Positions 19,690-31,980 are shown, counted from the stretch's first letter. The stretch: DNA of 64,000 bases from Pictodentalium vernedei (GCA_031216915.1 CM062292.1:200839262-200903261); one strand, 5' to 3'. Notes: generated by a model from the letters alone, not told the origin. Numbers and translations: made by a program.

Positions 19690-20180
19690 TCCAGTGAAAA
19701 CCACCAAGTTCCTTTTTGCCGAACGCAATTGTATCAGTCTTCTTTCATCCCCAGCGTTACGGACCAGTGGAATAAGTTGCCGTTACCTGTCCGCGAGAAC
19801 TCATCATTGATTAACTTTAAAACGTTTCTCAGTAATGGTAACCAAAGACCACCAAAGTTCTATAGTAATGCGAAATCTCGCAGGGCTCAAATATACCACT
19901 GTAGGCTGCGGTTGCACTGTAGCAGTCTTAATTCCCACCTTTTCGATAATCACCTATCACCCAGTCCCTTCTGCTAGTGTGGTGAACGTGAAACTACTGA
20001 TCACTTTTTCTTTCATTGTCCTTTGTTCTCAAATGCACGTAATTATATGATTAATCTACTCCCATATGTAGCAGATACATCCACGCTTCTATTTGGCTCA
20101 GAATTCTTGAATAACGCTGAAAACCGCCTTATTTCCGAAATTGTACATGACATCATTTTATCAAGCAAGCGATTCCAATA
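19690..20180 (+). pseudogene. LINE copy 2: C-terminal Cys/His motif
   Basis: After the stop at 19687 the frame picks up 'YQSSFIPSVTDQWNKLP', a line typical of LINE C-termini, then after another stop 'CGERETTDHFFFHCPLF', a CCHC-like knuckle, ending 'HDIILSSKRFQ' at 20180. The knuckle is a common feature at the C-terminus of such LINE proteins. Confidence 0.75.
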
Positions 20181-21070
20181 GTTGAAACCCAACACTACGC
20201 TCCCACCCCCATTCCGAGTGGGAAAGTCTAACACCTGTTGTGGAATGCCCTCTCGCGCCTTCCAACTTCTAGCGCCTTGAAGTTTACTTACACCAAATTC
20301 GCTACTAAATGAACTAGAAGTTAATAAGTTGCCTACTTACGATTCTCTTGTGTGTAAATTGTACTTAACATACATTCAACATGTACTTGGTCTGTATTAA
20401 CTCAGACTTATTCCCAAGATATTGCCTGATAAATACATCATTATCATCTGTTGCATGTGCAAAGTATGAGTCGGAGTCTTGTACCGGCCTCTGGGGATAG
20501 ATTGCGACTGGTCCTCGACTCGTCGTGTGCTGTCAGTGGAGGTCCCATGCTCCTTTGCATCTGCATAATAGTGATAATCTCTATGTATCATGTATTCAAG
20601 CTGATTGCATCATATTAGTTCCTTTCCTCTTCTTTCGATCTATCAGTGCTTCTGTTCTTTCTTCTGTTTTTCCCTTCATTTCACATTGAAGTTTAAACAA
20701 TCCCACACGTCGTTGCCTGGCAGTCCAGGCGCCTTCCTCTACTCCGTATCCATTCTGATGTGACGCTTAACCCGCTTGATCTCCAATCGTAGCAACTAAC
20801 GTTGTAAATTTACAAAGAAGGGAGGATATCAGCCTTCATGCAACGATGTTTGGGCTCTTCCATTCATCTGTACCACCTACAGGAGTAAGTTATACGTTGA
20901 CAGGGAGACGACCTACATAAGCTTTAGCTTTCTGTCGAATTCCTCTAATACACAACAACAATTTCTTGTTTTGTGTATATTTTTTGTATCTAGTGTTGTT
21001 CATTTTTTGTCAGTCAAATGTTATTGTGAAATGTATACACATGTCAATTATTGAATAAATACTGTTTGAA
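20181..21070 (+). other. LINE copy 2: 3' untranslated region
   Basis: A non-coding tail of about 890 bp, ending 'ttgaataaatactgtttgaac'. The polyadenylation signal is at 21054-21059. There is no poly-A tail and no clear terminal tandem repeat, so the exact end is uncertain by a few tens of bases. Confidence 0.6.
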
Positions 21071-21769
21071 CTAAAGAGATAGCGTAATCACACATTGCAC
21101 GAGTGCATAAAAATCCAGCCTGTAATCATCTAAAAACCACTAAATGGCTATGATGTAACCTATGAACTCAAATAGCAGCCATTATGATGATAAAATAAGT
21201 GCCTGTATATTAGAAATCAGAAAATATACACCAGAAACAAATGCAACAGAACTGCATATATGCCTATGAGGGTGCCATCCAACACGACCCAAACACAAAG
21301 TATGTATGTATTAATATATATATACGCGACAGTGTGAGTGTGTGTGGGGGGATTCGAATATATGCCGAAACCTCCTCACCCACATTAATTAATCATTGCT
21401 GGTCCAGACAGCAATAATATAGTGACCACAAAGCTCTTTCACGTCTGACATACACCGTAATGCCACTGAGAGCAGAGAATGACGTGAAGAACAAAACTTC
21501 CCTTAAAGAAGAAAACCCTCGCGTGGGGAAGCTTCTGGTGAATGTTCAATAACAGACCCCATAACCTCAATGAAATCAATAGAAACAAATGAATTAAAGG
21601 ATACACATATCCTATCATTCATTCCCATGAAAACGGCTGAGTGCCAAATGAATGTACTCAAATGCCTAATACTAGCGACACAAATAATGGAAACTATTAT
21701 TCCCGTGCGCCGTAAACTTAACTATCCTGAAGTGATCCCATATAAGATCATGTAATAGCCATACAGTTA

Positions 21770-22060
21770 GAATAAGCGCAAGATGTAGCCAGCACTTTAC
21801 TTCATGCGCTCAAATCTTAAACACTGACTGCTGATTGGAAGATAAAATAACCAAAGCAGTACGAATAGCTAACTGACTTATTTAACAATAGAATGAACAT
21901 AAACATCCCTTCTATTGGAAAATAATGACAAAAGAAGCGTTCTTTTCTTCTGATAAACTCTGATCTGCATCTATAAATACATGAACGGAAATAATTCAAT
22001 GATGTAACGTAAACAATGAGACATCATTTCTGAATATGTGGTTTCCAAGAACCGAGGGTC
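21770..22060 (-). pseudogene. DIRS-3 tyrosine recombinase scrap
   Basis: Minus-strand pieces 'LLLSLFSNRRDVYVHSIVK' and 'SNQQSVF' line up with the DIRS-2 recombinase line 'SVHSIARWIQ ... STQQSVLK'. Stops and frameshifts are frequent. It is a remnant of the C-terminal catalytic domain. Confidence 0.6.
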
Positions 22061-22184
22061 CTAAGATCCCTGCATAGAGAGACCCTCGGGCTCAGGATTG
22101 TAACGCAATATATGAACTCATGTCCGAAATAATTGAGAAAACCGTTAATGTATGCCCAAACTTGACCTTATGTTAAAAGATTCT

Positions 22185-22560
22185 CTAAAACAAAACAGGT
22201 CTAGAGCGAAAAACGTCTACCACTCCTGTTAATAACTGGATTGGACATGTGTGTAAGCGACCCATCGAAATAACATTCAAAGCCGCTCTGCACAACCCCA
22301 TCTGGCGCATAAAAACTTTTGCTGTTAATGCATCAGATAACAGATAAAAGTGAGCCGAACAGCTGGCTAATTCGCTCTGTAAAACAACAGATGAACCAGC
22401 CATATGAAAATGAATTGTGGGATATGTGTATCCTATCATTAATCCCATGAGACATTATCTAGTTCACAATACAAGTGATCTAAAGAACTATACTCGCTAC
22501 AATTGCTGAACGCTCACTTTTCAACTGAAAGATAATCATAAATAACCTAATTATCCAGTT
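22185..22560 (-). pseudogene. DIRS-3 reverse transcriptase/RNase H scrap
   Basis: An 87-codon minus-strand stretch contains 'FMRQMGLCRAALNVISMGRL', matching 'FMRLIGFCGAAAHLIPMGQL' of DIRS-2. It starts with 'MIGYTYP', which belongs near the end of the DIRS polyprotein, so an internal deletion has joined the two regions. Confidence 0.7.
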
Positions 22561-22694
22561 CCAGTAAAAATCGGTCGAACCGAGCTCTATAAGAGCCTCG
22601 AGCCACAGGCTCAGGGATGTCTGATCAGTAACTGAAACAGACGAAAACCCCCTATCCAAGTGGCTGTATAGACAATCCTAAAGAAATATATAGG

Positions 22695-22980
22695 AGAGAC
22701 ACCTATACCTTCGCTATGAGTTCTTAAAGGCGAACTGAGTCTAGGACAACCTCTCCTACTCTTTCTGTTGGTGTGGTCGATTAGACCCCAACTTAAAGAG
22801 TCGAGTATTGATGCTTTCTTGTAGTTTTATCCTACAATAATGAAAGCTTACCATCAAAGACTTAGGTATACCTATACCTTCGCTATGAGTCCTTATATAT
22901 GATCTAAGTCTAGGACAACCTCTCCTACTCTTTCTGCTGGTGTTGGTCAATTAGACCCCAGCTTAAAGAGTCGATCAAAG
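22695..22980. repeat. Direct repeat of ~108 bp in DIRS-3
   Basis: 'acctataccttcgctatgag' through 'gtctaggacaacctctccta' to 'cttaaagagtcga' occurs at about 22704-22804 and again at about 22871-22974. The copies differ at few positions, so this duplication is younger than the element around it. Confidence 0.8.
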
Positions 22981-23759
22981 ACTAGAGTTTGGAAAACTAA
23001 AGTGACCTGTAGCAAGTTTTCCACCTAGTCAAATGTTAAAGTTGAAGACACAAGGCTTCGTCACATCAGAATAACTCCCACTTAACATATGTTAAGACAG
23101 AGATATATATAATAGGTCTGGAAAGAATTTTTAAAAAGTACAAACGACCACAAAATTCCTTTCCATATGGACATTGCGTCACAGTACTTAAAATTGAAGT
23201 ACATAAGACCATGAGACTAAATTCACTCTGAAAAAGAAACTATCTTCTCAACTGTGTCCGAGCGAACAGCTAAATGATGAAGGTAAGGCTACAACTAAGA
23301 TCTTAGCCTGCTCATTCAACGCAGAGAAACTCTCAACACATCTTCCCCTGTTGTTTTTAAAAGTATGTGAACAAACACAAACGATTAAAAATACAGAGGA
23401 AGAAGATAAGAAACCAAATTACTTTTTCCTGCAGGAAGTTAAATATGGTGTTGTCTACACAATCAAAGACCTGTGACACCCGTGTAGACTTAACTGGAAA
23501 GAGATCTTATTACCATGCTCTTTATCCGGATGAAGTCAGCGTCAAACTACGCTAGCGGTTTCTCATAATTACTCGCAGCATTGTGATTCACTGGAACAAG
23601 TCCAAGGAAGCGATAATGTATAGTATCTATATCATCCAAGAGTTGTTCTGGAAGGGAAAGTGATCCTTTTCATCATTCGTCTAAATCAGTTAGAATCACA
23701 GTCACCAGCATCTGAACAGGCAGGTGACTGGACCGATTAAGCACCATTCAACAGCTCAA

Positions 23760-25110
23760 GTTTTGAGACTGACGTTGAGTGCTTCTGCCTTAGCTGGAAT
23801 ACTGCGATTAGCTGTGCAATTGCAACAGCAAGTCCGTTACGGAGGCCTGAGGTGCAGCGGTCATGAATAGCCTGTCCGCCGGCTGCTCCTAAGGCAGGGT
23901 GTCCAAGATAGCTATTACTGCGGACAACCCGATGAATGAAGCCTCATCTCCTTGGCTACTAGATGGTGCGACTTTCTTCACAAAAGATGGACCTTTTGAC
24001 GATGCAGACTAGAAATCCTGAGTCACTTAGCCAAGGTGCGGTCGGGAGTGCTTGGTAGATGCTAAAGAAGCAAAACTGTAGCCGTCCCCGGCTAAGAATT
24101 GAACTAAACGTACCGGCCAATAGCTATGTACGTAAGCTCTGACTGACGCAAGGCCCTGCCAACAACACCCGGCTCAAGATGTTGTTAAAAGAGAGAGAGG
24201 GGTCTCCCTCTTGCTCGTGGTCTGGGAGGACCTAACCAAGCGCACCTCACAACTTGCCGGCTTCTTCCTTCCCTCAACACCGGGTGAGCATGATTTGATT
24301 AAACAGTGCTCGCTACACCCTTATTCTCTCTCGACCGCTACGGACATACCCGGCGTCACACCACTAGTCTACGTGATAGATCTGCCAGCTGAGCTAGCTG
24401 GAGACAAGGGACGTAAACCTCTTTTGAAGCCTAGCCCTTGTCTAATATCATTGAGCACTTTTCCACTAGCTCTGAATACAATGCATATGCGACACATCTG
24501 GAGTCACGGTCCTCATATTCAATCTTAATTGTTTCACCGGCGTCAGGGAACTGAAACCACTCATCGCGGTTTATAGCCCTGTGTAATATAAAGATCACTT
24601 TGTCCGTTATTATAGAGGAAACCATAAGACTAGCCGACCCCGGCTGCCTATTAGACAGGACGTCCCGGACAGGAGGCATGGACGTATACTCCAACTGACA
24701 CAAGTTCCTACCAACAACCTCTGACCCCAGATGTTGTTATAAGAGCGAGGGGCCTCTCTCTTGCTTGCGATCACGGAAGACCTGGACGAGCATACCTCAG
24801 AACTTGTCTACTTCCTCCTTCCCGTCATCGCAGGGTGAGCATGTTCGTATTTTTATAGTGCTCACTAAACTCTTATTCCTCTTCTCGACCGCTACGGACA
24901 TACCCGGCATCTCACCACCCATATTTTATGTCGTGATAGATCTGCCGGTTGAGCTAGCTGAAGACAAGGGACGTATACCTCTTTTGAAGCCTAGCCCTTG
25001 TCTAATATCATTGAGCACTTTTCAGCTAGCTCTTATAGAATAATGAGACGGCGGAAGCACACTCCCTGACGGCATCACGAAACCACACCATGTTCTTGTT
25101 CCTTTGTAAA
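23760..25110 (-). pseudogene. DIRS-3 gag-like region with duplication
   Basis: The minus strand resembles the DIRS-2 gag in landmarks such as 'ggaggcctgaggtgcagcgg' (23841) and 'gagctagctg'. A unit with 'cgctacggacatacccggc' and 'agcctagcccttgtctaat' occurs at about 24250-24480 and again at about 24790-25040, some 545 bp apart. Frames are broken throughout. Confidence 0.6.
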
Positions 25111-26734
25111 TAGAAACTAAAAAACTATAGTGACATTTTGACGAGAGGACCAGCAGTGTCCCCTCGCCGCGATAGGACCGATAGTGTCCACTCGCCTAAC
25201 ACAAACCATGACACCCGTCATCCAGATTATCAAATCTGACACATGGATTAGAATTAGTGGTAGTACATCAATTAAACTCATTACAACGACCATGTAAATA
25301 GAGGAAAGGCTTCCTCTATTTGCCCTACTATTAGATAAATATTATTACCTAAATTCTAATATATGTCATTGTACTCCACATATAATATAATATAACATTA
25401 AAATATAATCGATGAAATAAATATATCCAAAAGAAAAACTCTTTCAAAAATAAAATAAAAATTTTTGAAAATGTTTTTCTTATATAAGAGCCCAAGTTCC
25501 CAAAGGGAACGATGAGCCCAAAAAAGCCAAAGTGTGGAGAAAATTATAAAAATCTGCTGTAAAATTAACTACCACACTATCAGAATATTTAATGTTCCAA
25601 AACAAAAACAGGAAACTACCTAGAGCATTGTAAATGTAAAAAAAAAAACGGAATCAAGACCCCAGGCAACACGGCCCGAAGTCAGGAACAGAAACAAGAC
25701 TATCCAATGTAAAGCAAGATCTTCCTCAGAAGAAAAAACGATCCATTGGATGTATGATGCATGACCAAAATGCCCAAACACCCTAAGGGTGAGGACATAA
25801 CCCTGGGGATGTACAGAATAATCTTCTGTATAATCCGTTAAACTCCCAAGAAATTTTATAAAAAAATTTCATTAAAACAAGCCAAAAAGCTTGGGAGCTT
25901 AACTGGGGGGATCAAGGGAAGGTAGGGAAGGAATACTAAATAAACAGTGGATAGATCATAATCAATCAGTGATAATGTCAGGCTCATGTCCCGAAATTAG
26001 GGAACATGAACTAATTTTTATAAATATTATAAAATTACAGCCCTGAACATTTCAAACCACCGTTTCTTCCTTTCTTCATCCAGTTCTGTCCTTGGATCCA
26101 CCAATATAACCATTGATTTGTGACTGGCATCATTATTGAGATTTAAAAAGCACAAATGTCAGTTTGTTGTTATCTGACATGGGCCAAACAAAGAATGAAG
26201 TTGGCACCAGATTCGGTGACTTCCTGGCATCTGTGCATGCGCTGAGGGTAAAATGTATGGAGGGCCAGATAGGACTTCTAATTTCCGCCTTTGCATGCAA
26301 ATTTTGGGGATTGGGGGGCAAAATTTGTGTTTGGCCCTAGATATTTTTGAGTTAGCACCAGCTAGTCTGGGCCATTGGTATACAGTATAAAAATATGTGG
26401 CATATGAATCACACTGTACTGAATGAAAAAATTGCTTTATCATGTATCTAATCATTCTTTTTCTCAGTAATTTTATTCTATTAACAATCCACAGACTGGA
26501 TGTGATAAACAGATGTGAATAAAGCCAGAGGTAAATATTTTTCAAACAGTAATTCAGTTTAAACAATATTTATTGGAACAAATTACATTTGGTGTATAAA
26601 AAATGGAATACTTGAACATAACTTAATATGATATAATATCTTACCTCCTACAAGTATCTGTGAATTTCATTGGTTCAAAGACGTCATATGCAGACTGCAT
26701 ATAAAACCATATACTGCCTGTCAAAATCAATATA

Positions 26735-27020
26735 TGCTGACAGCTATGGGTAATCTCCCCTTTGTTCATTGATTATTCAAAATGGCGGCAGCTTGAGTGT
26801 TGGAAGATCGAGTGTTGGAAGCCCATATTTGGTCTGAAGTGCAGGTTAGGCAACTTAAAAGGCTTCATATTCTGTGGATGTGTGTCATGTTATCTTCGAA
26901 ATGAAACTGTTTGGTATGTATGAATTTGCCTTCTTACAATTTATGGGAGAGTGCCTGTAGGCACACTCCCATAAACTGTAACAAGGCAAAAACACGTGAA
27001 CACAATGTGAGAATTCTCTC
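26735..27020 (+). repeat. Family R3 copy with hairpin
   Basis: Matches 14795-14990: 'ggaagcccatattt', then the stem 'cttacaatttatgggagagt' with its inverse at 26934-26982, then 'aacacgtgaacaca'. R3 pieces lie on both sides of DIRS-3. Confidence 0.6.
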
Positions 27021-27377
27021 ATTTAATTTTGATTGCTGTTGTTATTAGTTCTGTGCATCGATGCAGCAGTCAGTAAGATATATTCGTTACACAGTTTGTT
27101 GGTGGCCTAATATGGTATATATGGTGTCAGTTAATTCCATATTGGACTCAAGCGCTTAGAGCTTATTTGGGTCGTCTCCCTAAGTTATTTATTATACTGT
27201 ATAAAAAAAGTTAAAGGATACTTCCATAATTCCAAAATTTTAGTTATACAAAGGCTCTATTCACGATTTCATACAGAATATGTGCCTGTTTTGGAAATTC
27301 AAATGTCAGAAAAGTCTGAGTATTCTAGAAGAGCCAATGGAATGATAGTGATAACACATTTTATTATCTACACTCAC
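27021..27377. other. Unassigned intron 5' of exon 27378
   Basis: In gene orientation this is the start of the intron after the exon at 27378-27483. No repeat family is recognised in it. Confidence 0.5.
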
Positions 27378-27483
27378 CAAATGGAGCTATCAAGGGGCAT
27401 GGTATACAATATGTCACAGTGACTGCAAATATACAAAGCATCCATGCATACTGCGCTCCAAACTGAAACTCCCACAACACTGA
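27378..27483 (-). CDS. TMEM63: TMEM63/CSC1-like channel, exon
   Basis: This 106-bp minus-strand exon encodes about 35 residues, 'SVLWEFQFGAQYAWMLCIF' followed by 'AVTVTYCIPCPLIAPFG'. The 'EFQFGA.YAWM' and 'PLI.PFG' lines are strongly characteristic of the TMEM63 membrane domain. Acceptor 'tctctttttcag' lies just above 27483 and donor 'gtgagt' below 27378. It starts in phase 0 after the '...AVRK' end of the exon at 43382-43544, giving exactly the spacing seen in the family, and ends in phase 1, matching the exon at 14376-14543. It probably forms one transmembrane helix and the turn after it. No stop or frameshift is present. Confidence 0.93.
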
Positions 27484-27945
27484 CTGAAAAAGAGAGACAA
27501 GACACCTATCATGGTACACGGAGTTAAATTTAAAAATTATAAATAAACTTGACCCTAGGGCCCGGAGAATTTTAAATTTCAGGTTGAATTGAATCCAGAA
27601 TTTAATCAGGCAGATTTATATCGAATTGAATCTCAAATCCAATCTCGCACCTCTTCAAGTTATAAATATTGCACCTTCTAAACAGGGATGTGAGCAGTCA
27701 CATGCAAAACAAGAGGCCCCATGGGGCCTTAATCGCTTTCCTTCCAAAGTGGTTCAAAGAAGTATATGGAGGTCACATTCAGTTAGACATGGTTCATCAA
27801 CACTACAAAGGTGCATAAAATTACTCTAAATCTTTCAATACATTTTTTGCAGCCAAACATTTCGTTACATCTAACTGCACCCCCCCCCCCCCCTTCGATA
27901 AGGAAGAGAGGGGAGGACATAGAGTAAAAACATTTTTGCATAAAA

Positions 27946-28311
27946 AGGGAGCGCGATGGCTCAGTGGCAGACTGTTGGAGTTCTATGCTAGAGGTCCCGA
28001 GTTCGATCCCCATCCGGGACGACCCGCATTGTGTCCTTGGACAAGGCACTTTATCCCAGTTGCCTACATGGGGGCACGATGACGCCATGTACTAAGGCAT
28101 ACTGAACATCGATGGTGCACATGTCTTCAACCGTTGTAACCCTGCTTGGGCGGAGCTTGAACAGAGTCAGAATGTTGAGGAGCTGACAGTCTCGTCGATG
28201 CTCGGTGGTTCTCTCCGGGTACTCTAGCTTCCTCCACCTGTAAAACTGTCACGGTCACGATTAGCCATTGTGCATAAGTATGTGACCTTAAACACCAATA
28301 AATAATAATAA
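27946..28311 (+). mobile_element. tRNA-derived SINE, full length
   Basis: The head carries RNA polymerase III box A ('tggctcagtgg') and box B ('ggtcccgagttcgatcc'). The body has 'gtgtccttggacaaggcac' and the tail 'accttaaacaccaataaata'. It is flanked by a perfect 12-bp target-site duplication 'ttttgcataaaa' at 27934-27945 and 28312-28323. Inserted in the R1 element. Confidence 0.92.
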
Positions 28312-28354
28312 TTTTGCATAAAAGCACTCTAATTCATCTAGGAACTCGATTTTG

Positions 28355-28760
28355 AAAAGAACCGGACAAAAATTTTCAGGCTAACCATTTTTTTTTTGTC
28401 TCAAAATTGAACAAAACGCATAAAAAACTGAATTTTTTTCCTCCAAATTTTGGTTCAAAATTTCCAAGACGGAACCGGGAAAAAAAAAATCTGAATTGGA
28501 CCAAAATTTTTCAGGCTAAAAATTGGGATTTTTTTTTCGTCTCAAAATTATAAAAAACACATAAAAAACAAACAAAAAATTCCAAATTTTGGTCCAAAAT
28601 TTCCAAGTCGGAACCGGACCCAACATTTTCAGTCTAAAATGTTTTGGGTTCTTATTTTCCATCTCAAAATTAAACACAATGCATAAAAAATCAAAAAAAT
28701 TTTTTTTTTGAATTTTGGTCCTAAATTTCTGAGTCGGAAACAGACCCAAAATTTTCAACC
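28355..28760. repeat. AT-rich tandem repeat, ~127-bp unit
   Basis: Three-plus units share 'aaaattttcaggctaa' (or 'ttttcagtctaa'), 'tctcaaaatt', 'cataaaaaa' and 'tttccaagtcggaaccgg'. Landmarks lie near 28373, 28507, 28627 and 28753. The unit differs from the 165-bp R1 unit that follows. Confidence 0.75.
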
Positions 28761-29770
28761 CAGGGGCCTAATTTGACCAAACTTGAATCTGGACCCTCTA
28801 GAGATGGTGTATAGAGGATTCTGTCTGGTGAATCTGAAGAAGAAGATTTTTAAAGAAATTTCCTCATATTGCACTAAGTTAAAATTCGAGCTCCCATAGA
28901 GAGCCCAAATATTCACCGAGGAGCTTGATTTGACCAAACTTGAACCTGGCCCCCCTAGGGATAATGTATACCAAATATGTGAGGATTCTGACTGGTAGCT
29001 TTGAAGAAGAAGATTTTTAAAGAAATTTCCTCATAATGCACCAAGTTCAAATTTGGGCTCCAATAGGGAGCCCAAATATTAACTCAAGAACTCGATTTGA
29101 ACAAACGTGAATCTTACCCACCTAGAGATGATGTATACCAAATATTGAAAAGATTCTGACCACTGGGTCTGAAGAAGAAGATTTTTAAAGAAATTTCCTT
29201 GTATTGCACTAAGTTAAAATTCAGGCTCCCCTAGGGATCCCAAATATTAACCCAGTGACTTGATTTGAACAAACTTGAATCTGACCCCCACCCCCCCTAG
29301 AAATGTTGTGTACCAAATATGAAAGGATTCTGACTGTGGATCTGAAGAAGATTTTCAAAGAAATTACTTCATATTGCACTAAGTTAAAATTCAGGCTCCC
29401 ATAGGGAGCCCAAATATTAACCCAGTGACTCGGTTTGAACAAACTTGAATCTCACACCACCCCCCTGGAGATGTTGAATACCAAATATAAAAAGATTCTG
29501 ACCACTGGATCTGAATATTTTGTATTTTATGGGTGCTATCAGAGTTCTGCCCCTTGTGGTGCCCCCACGTGAGCGTGACAACTTTATTTGAACAAACTTG
29601 AATTGACATATGACAGGAAATATGCACACCAGATTTGGTTCAATTTGGGGAAGCAGTTTGTGAGAAGAAGTCGATAATGTAAAGTTAATGTCAGACGACG
29701 GACGGACGGACGATGGACAGAAAGTGATTGGTAAAGCTCCCCTTGAGCCCTCGCTCAGGTGAGCTAAAAA

Positions 29771-30327
29771 GAGAAAATTGTAATTTTTTAAAGTGATCCA
29801 AAGGGTTGATGGACATTCACATGTAATTTACTTCTGTAGCAAAGACTCTCAGAGGATAAATTTCATATGAATGTACAGGTCTAGTATGTGTATGGTACCA
29901 AAAATATGCCTTCATAATGGCATAACTCTCAGAACTGAATAAATTTAAGAAATTTCCCAACAGAAAATATTAGAGTGTATTATTTTGAGATCACACAAAA
30001 TCACTCATTCTTTTAATTCTAGTACTTTAAGGCTATTTATTGTCCTCCAACAGCATCATTCAGGGCACAGATTACATATTTAGCGAATTGCATCTTCTTC
30101 AACAGAGCTCAATGAGCTCTGTTGAAGAAGATGCAATTAGTTAAATTCTCAATTTTAATGTGGAAAACTGTATGTCAAGCATTAAAAAAAATGCTGTCAA
30201 GCCACACAAAAAAGAGGAAATCTTCTGAAAAGAGGAAAACTCACAGGCCTGGTACTTCTTTCAGCCATATATATTGCCTTCACTCAAGTGTTGTATTCAT
30301 CGATGACTTGTCTGTTCGGGCAAGTCA
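29771..30327. other. Unassigned intron with a perfect hairpin
   Basis: No coding or known repeat sequence is recognised apart from the hairpin at 30087-30137. Confidence 0.45.
30087..30137. repeat. Perfect 24-bp inverted repeat, 3-nt loop
   Basis: 'attgcatcttcttcaacaga' followed by 'gctc' is mirrored exactly by 30114-30137 around a loop 'aat' at 30111-30113. In decayed surroundings perfect arms imply a recent origin or selection. Confidence 0.9.
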
Positions 30328-31980
30328 ATAAAAAATGAAAGTGTCAATGACACTGTAGCTCAACTTGTCAGGACAAAGACATGTACATGTATAGCATGTG
30401 ACACAGCAATGACAAACATCTAGGTAATGACCTGATAACAAAGGTACATATAAAGTATTGTAACGGTCTGTACATAAATACTGACCGTTGCCTGTAACAA
30501 ATGTATAGGTAAAGTATTGTAAAGGTGGGTGACAGTCAGATGCTAAACTAGAAAAGAAATCTTTGAGTCCCAGAGTGGGTCTGACTGAACCCCAAAATAT
30601 TTGTTCTCATAGCACAGTGATAACAAAGGCACCCCAAAACACACTCATTCCTGACCCAAGGTGAAAACAAAGGTACCCAAGAAGTTTCGTGAAGATCAGT
30701 TCACAAATATGATCTGTGTAGAAGTTGTGACAAAAAACTGATTGGACCTAATTTCGGTACAAAATGGCCACTGGCAGCCATCTTGAATTTTGGACTGCAC
30801 CCAGAAACACTCGTTCTCGTCCCAAGGTGATAACAAAGGTACGCAAGAAGTTTTGTGAAGATCGGTTCATAAATACAGCCTCTAGCCCGAGCTGTATTGA
30901 CATGTGCACTTACAGTGTATAAGTAGCACTGAATAAATCAAAGTTCATCTAATTTGCATAATTTCTGCACGAGAAAAAAACCCATACTATATGTGATGTA
31001 TTCCATGTTACTAAACATTCATACAAAAATTTATTCAAATCAGAACTTTCATACAGAAGTTCTGTACAAAAGACTGATTGCACTAATTTTGGTACAAAAT
31101 GGCTGCTGGTGGCCATCTTGAATTTCGGACCACACCCAAAAACACTCGTTCTCATCCCACGGTGATAACAAAGGTACCCAAGAAGTTTCGTAAAGATCGG
31201 TTCATAAATACGGCCTCTAGCCTGAGCCGTATTGACAAGTGTACTTACTGCGTGTAAGTAGCACTGTAAAAATCAAAGTTCATCTAATCTGCATAATTTC
31301 TGCACGAGAAAAAAACCTGTATTATATGTGATGTATCCCATGGTACTAAACATTCACACAAAAAATTATTCAAATCAGCGCTTTCGTATGGAAGTTCTGT
31401 GCAAAAATCTGATTGCACCAAATTTTGTACAAAATGGCTGCCATCGGCCATCTTGAATTTCGGACCGGACCCCAAAACACTCGTTCTCATTCCACAGTGA
31501 TAACAAAGGTACCCAAGTAGTTTCGTAAAGATCGGTTCATAAATACGGCCTCTAGCCCGAGCCGTATTGGCATTTGCACTTACAGTGCTGAAAGTAACAC
31601 CAAAAAACATCAAAGTTAGTCTAATTTGCATAATTTATGCACGAGAAAAAAAACCGTATTATATGTGATGTATCCCATGGTACTAAACATTCATACAAAA
31701 AATTATTCAAATCAGAGCTTTCATATGGAAGTTCTGTACAAAAAACAGATTTCTGCATCGTCGGTACAAAATGGTAGCTGGCAGCCATCTTGAATTTCGG
31801 ACCGCACCCAAAAACACTCGTTCTCGTCCCATGGTCATAACAAAGGTACCCAAGAGGTTTCGTAAAGATCGGTTCATAAATACGGCCTCTAGCCCAAGCC
31901 GTATCCAATTGTTGACGGACAGACAGATGACGGGCCATGGCATAAGCTCAAATTTGGCTTCGCCAAAGTTGAGCTAAAAA
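30328..31980 (+). mobile_element. Family R2 element with tandem 335-bp units
   Basis: Starts 'aatgaaagtgtcaatgacac' and 'gtagctcaacttg', and ends 'cgccaaagttgagctaaaaa', a short inverted repeat of the start. Four units follow one another, with 'catcttgaattt' at 30779, 31114, 31449 and 31786 (periods 335, 335, 337). Each unit has 'aaaaacactcgttctc' and 'gatcggttcataaatac'. No protein is credible: minus-strand open stretches repeat only because the DNA unit repeats. Confidence 0.85.

Larger units (their letters stand above)
17344..21070 (+). mobile_element. Jockey/CR1-group LINE, second copy (5'-truncated)
   Basis: It begins inside the endonuclease domain and runs through reverse transcriptase and a C-terminal Cys/His motif to a 3' untranslated tail with a polyadenylation signal AATAAA at 21054-21059. 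Shared landmarks lie about 1634 bp after those of the first copy (e.g. 'GVPQGSILG'), so the two are in tandem in the same orientation. By eye they differ at roughly one base in ten. Several stops (18049, 18721, 18805, 19687, 19975) make it non-functional. It sits inside DIRS-3. Confidence 0.88.
15049..26394 (-). mobile_element. DIRS-3, DIRS-type YR retrotransposon with nested LINE
   Basis: The ends are 'atgaaaaaaattatagtaat' on the left and 'ggtatacagtataaaaat' on the right. The trinucleotide ATG is present at both edges (15049-15051 and 26395-26397), fitting recombinase insertion at a 3-bp match. Left and right terminal repeats of about 200 bp are inverted copies, and the internal complementary region is at 15349-15437. 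From right to left come leader, gag remnants (about 25110-23760), reverse transcriptase/RNase H scraps (22560-22185) and recombinase scraps (22060-21770). A LINE occupies about 15880-21070. All frames are destroyed. Confidence 0.85.
27707..29768 (+). mobile_element. Family R1 element with nested SINE
   Basis: Starts 'caagaggccccatggggcct', whose 'aggccccatggggcct' is a perfect palindrome, and ends 'cgctcaggtgagctaaaa'. In between are 'ggttcatcaacactacaaag', a poly-C run (27879-27893), the SINE at 27946-28311, an AT-rich tandem block, and about five 165-bp R1 units from about 28760. Confidence 0.8.

Noticed and set aside
27958..28030. Possible tRNA gene
   Set aside because: Pol III boxes are present, but the sequence is part of a 366-bp SINE with target duplications and recurs elsewhere.
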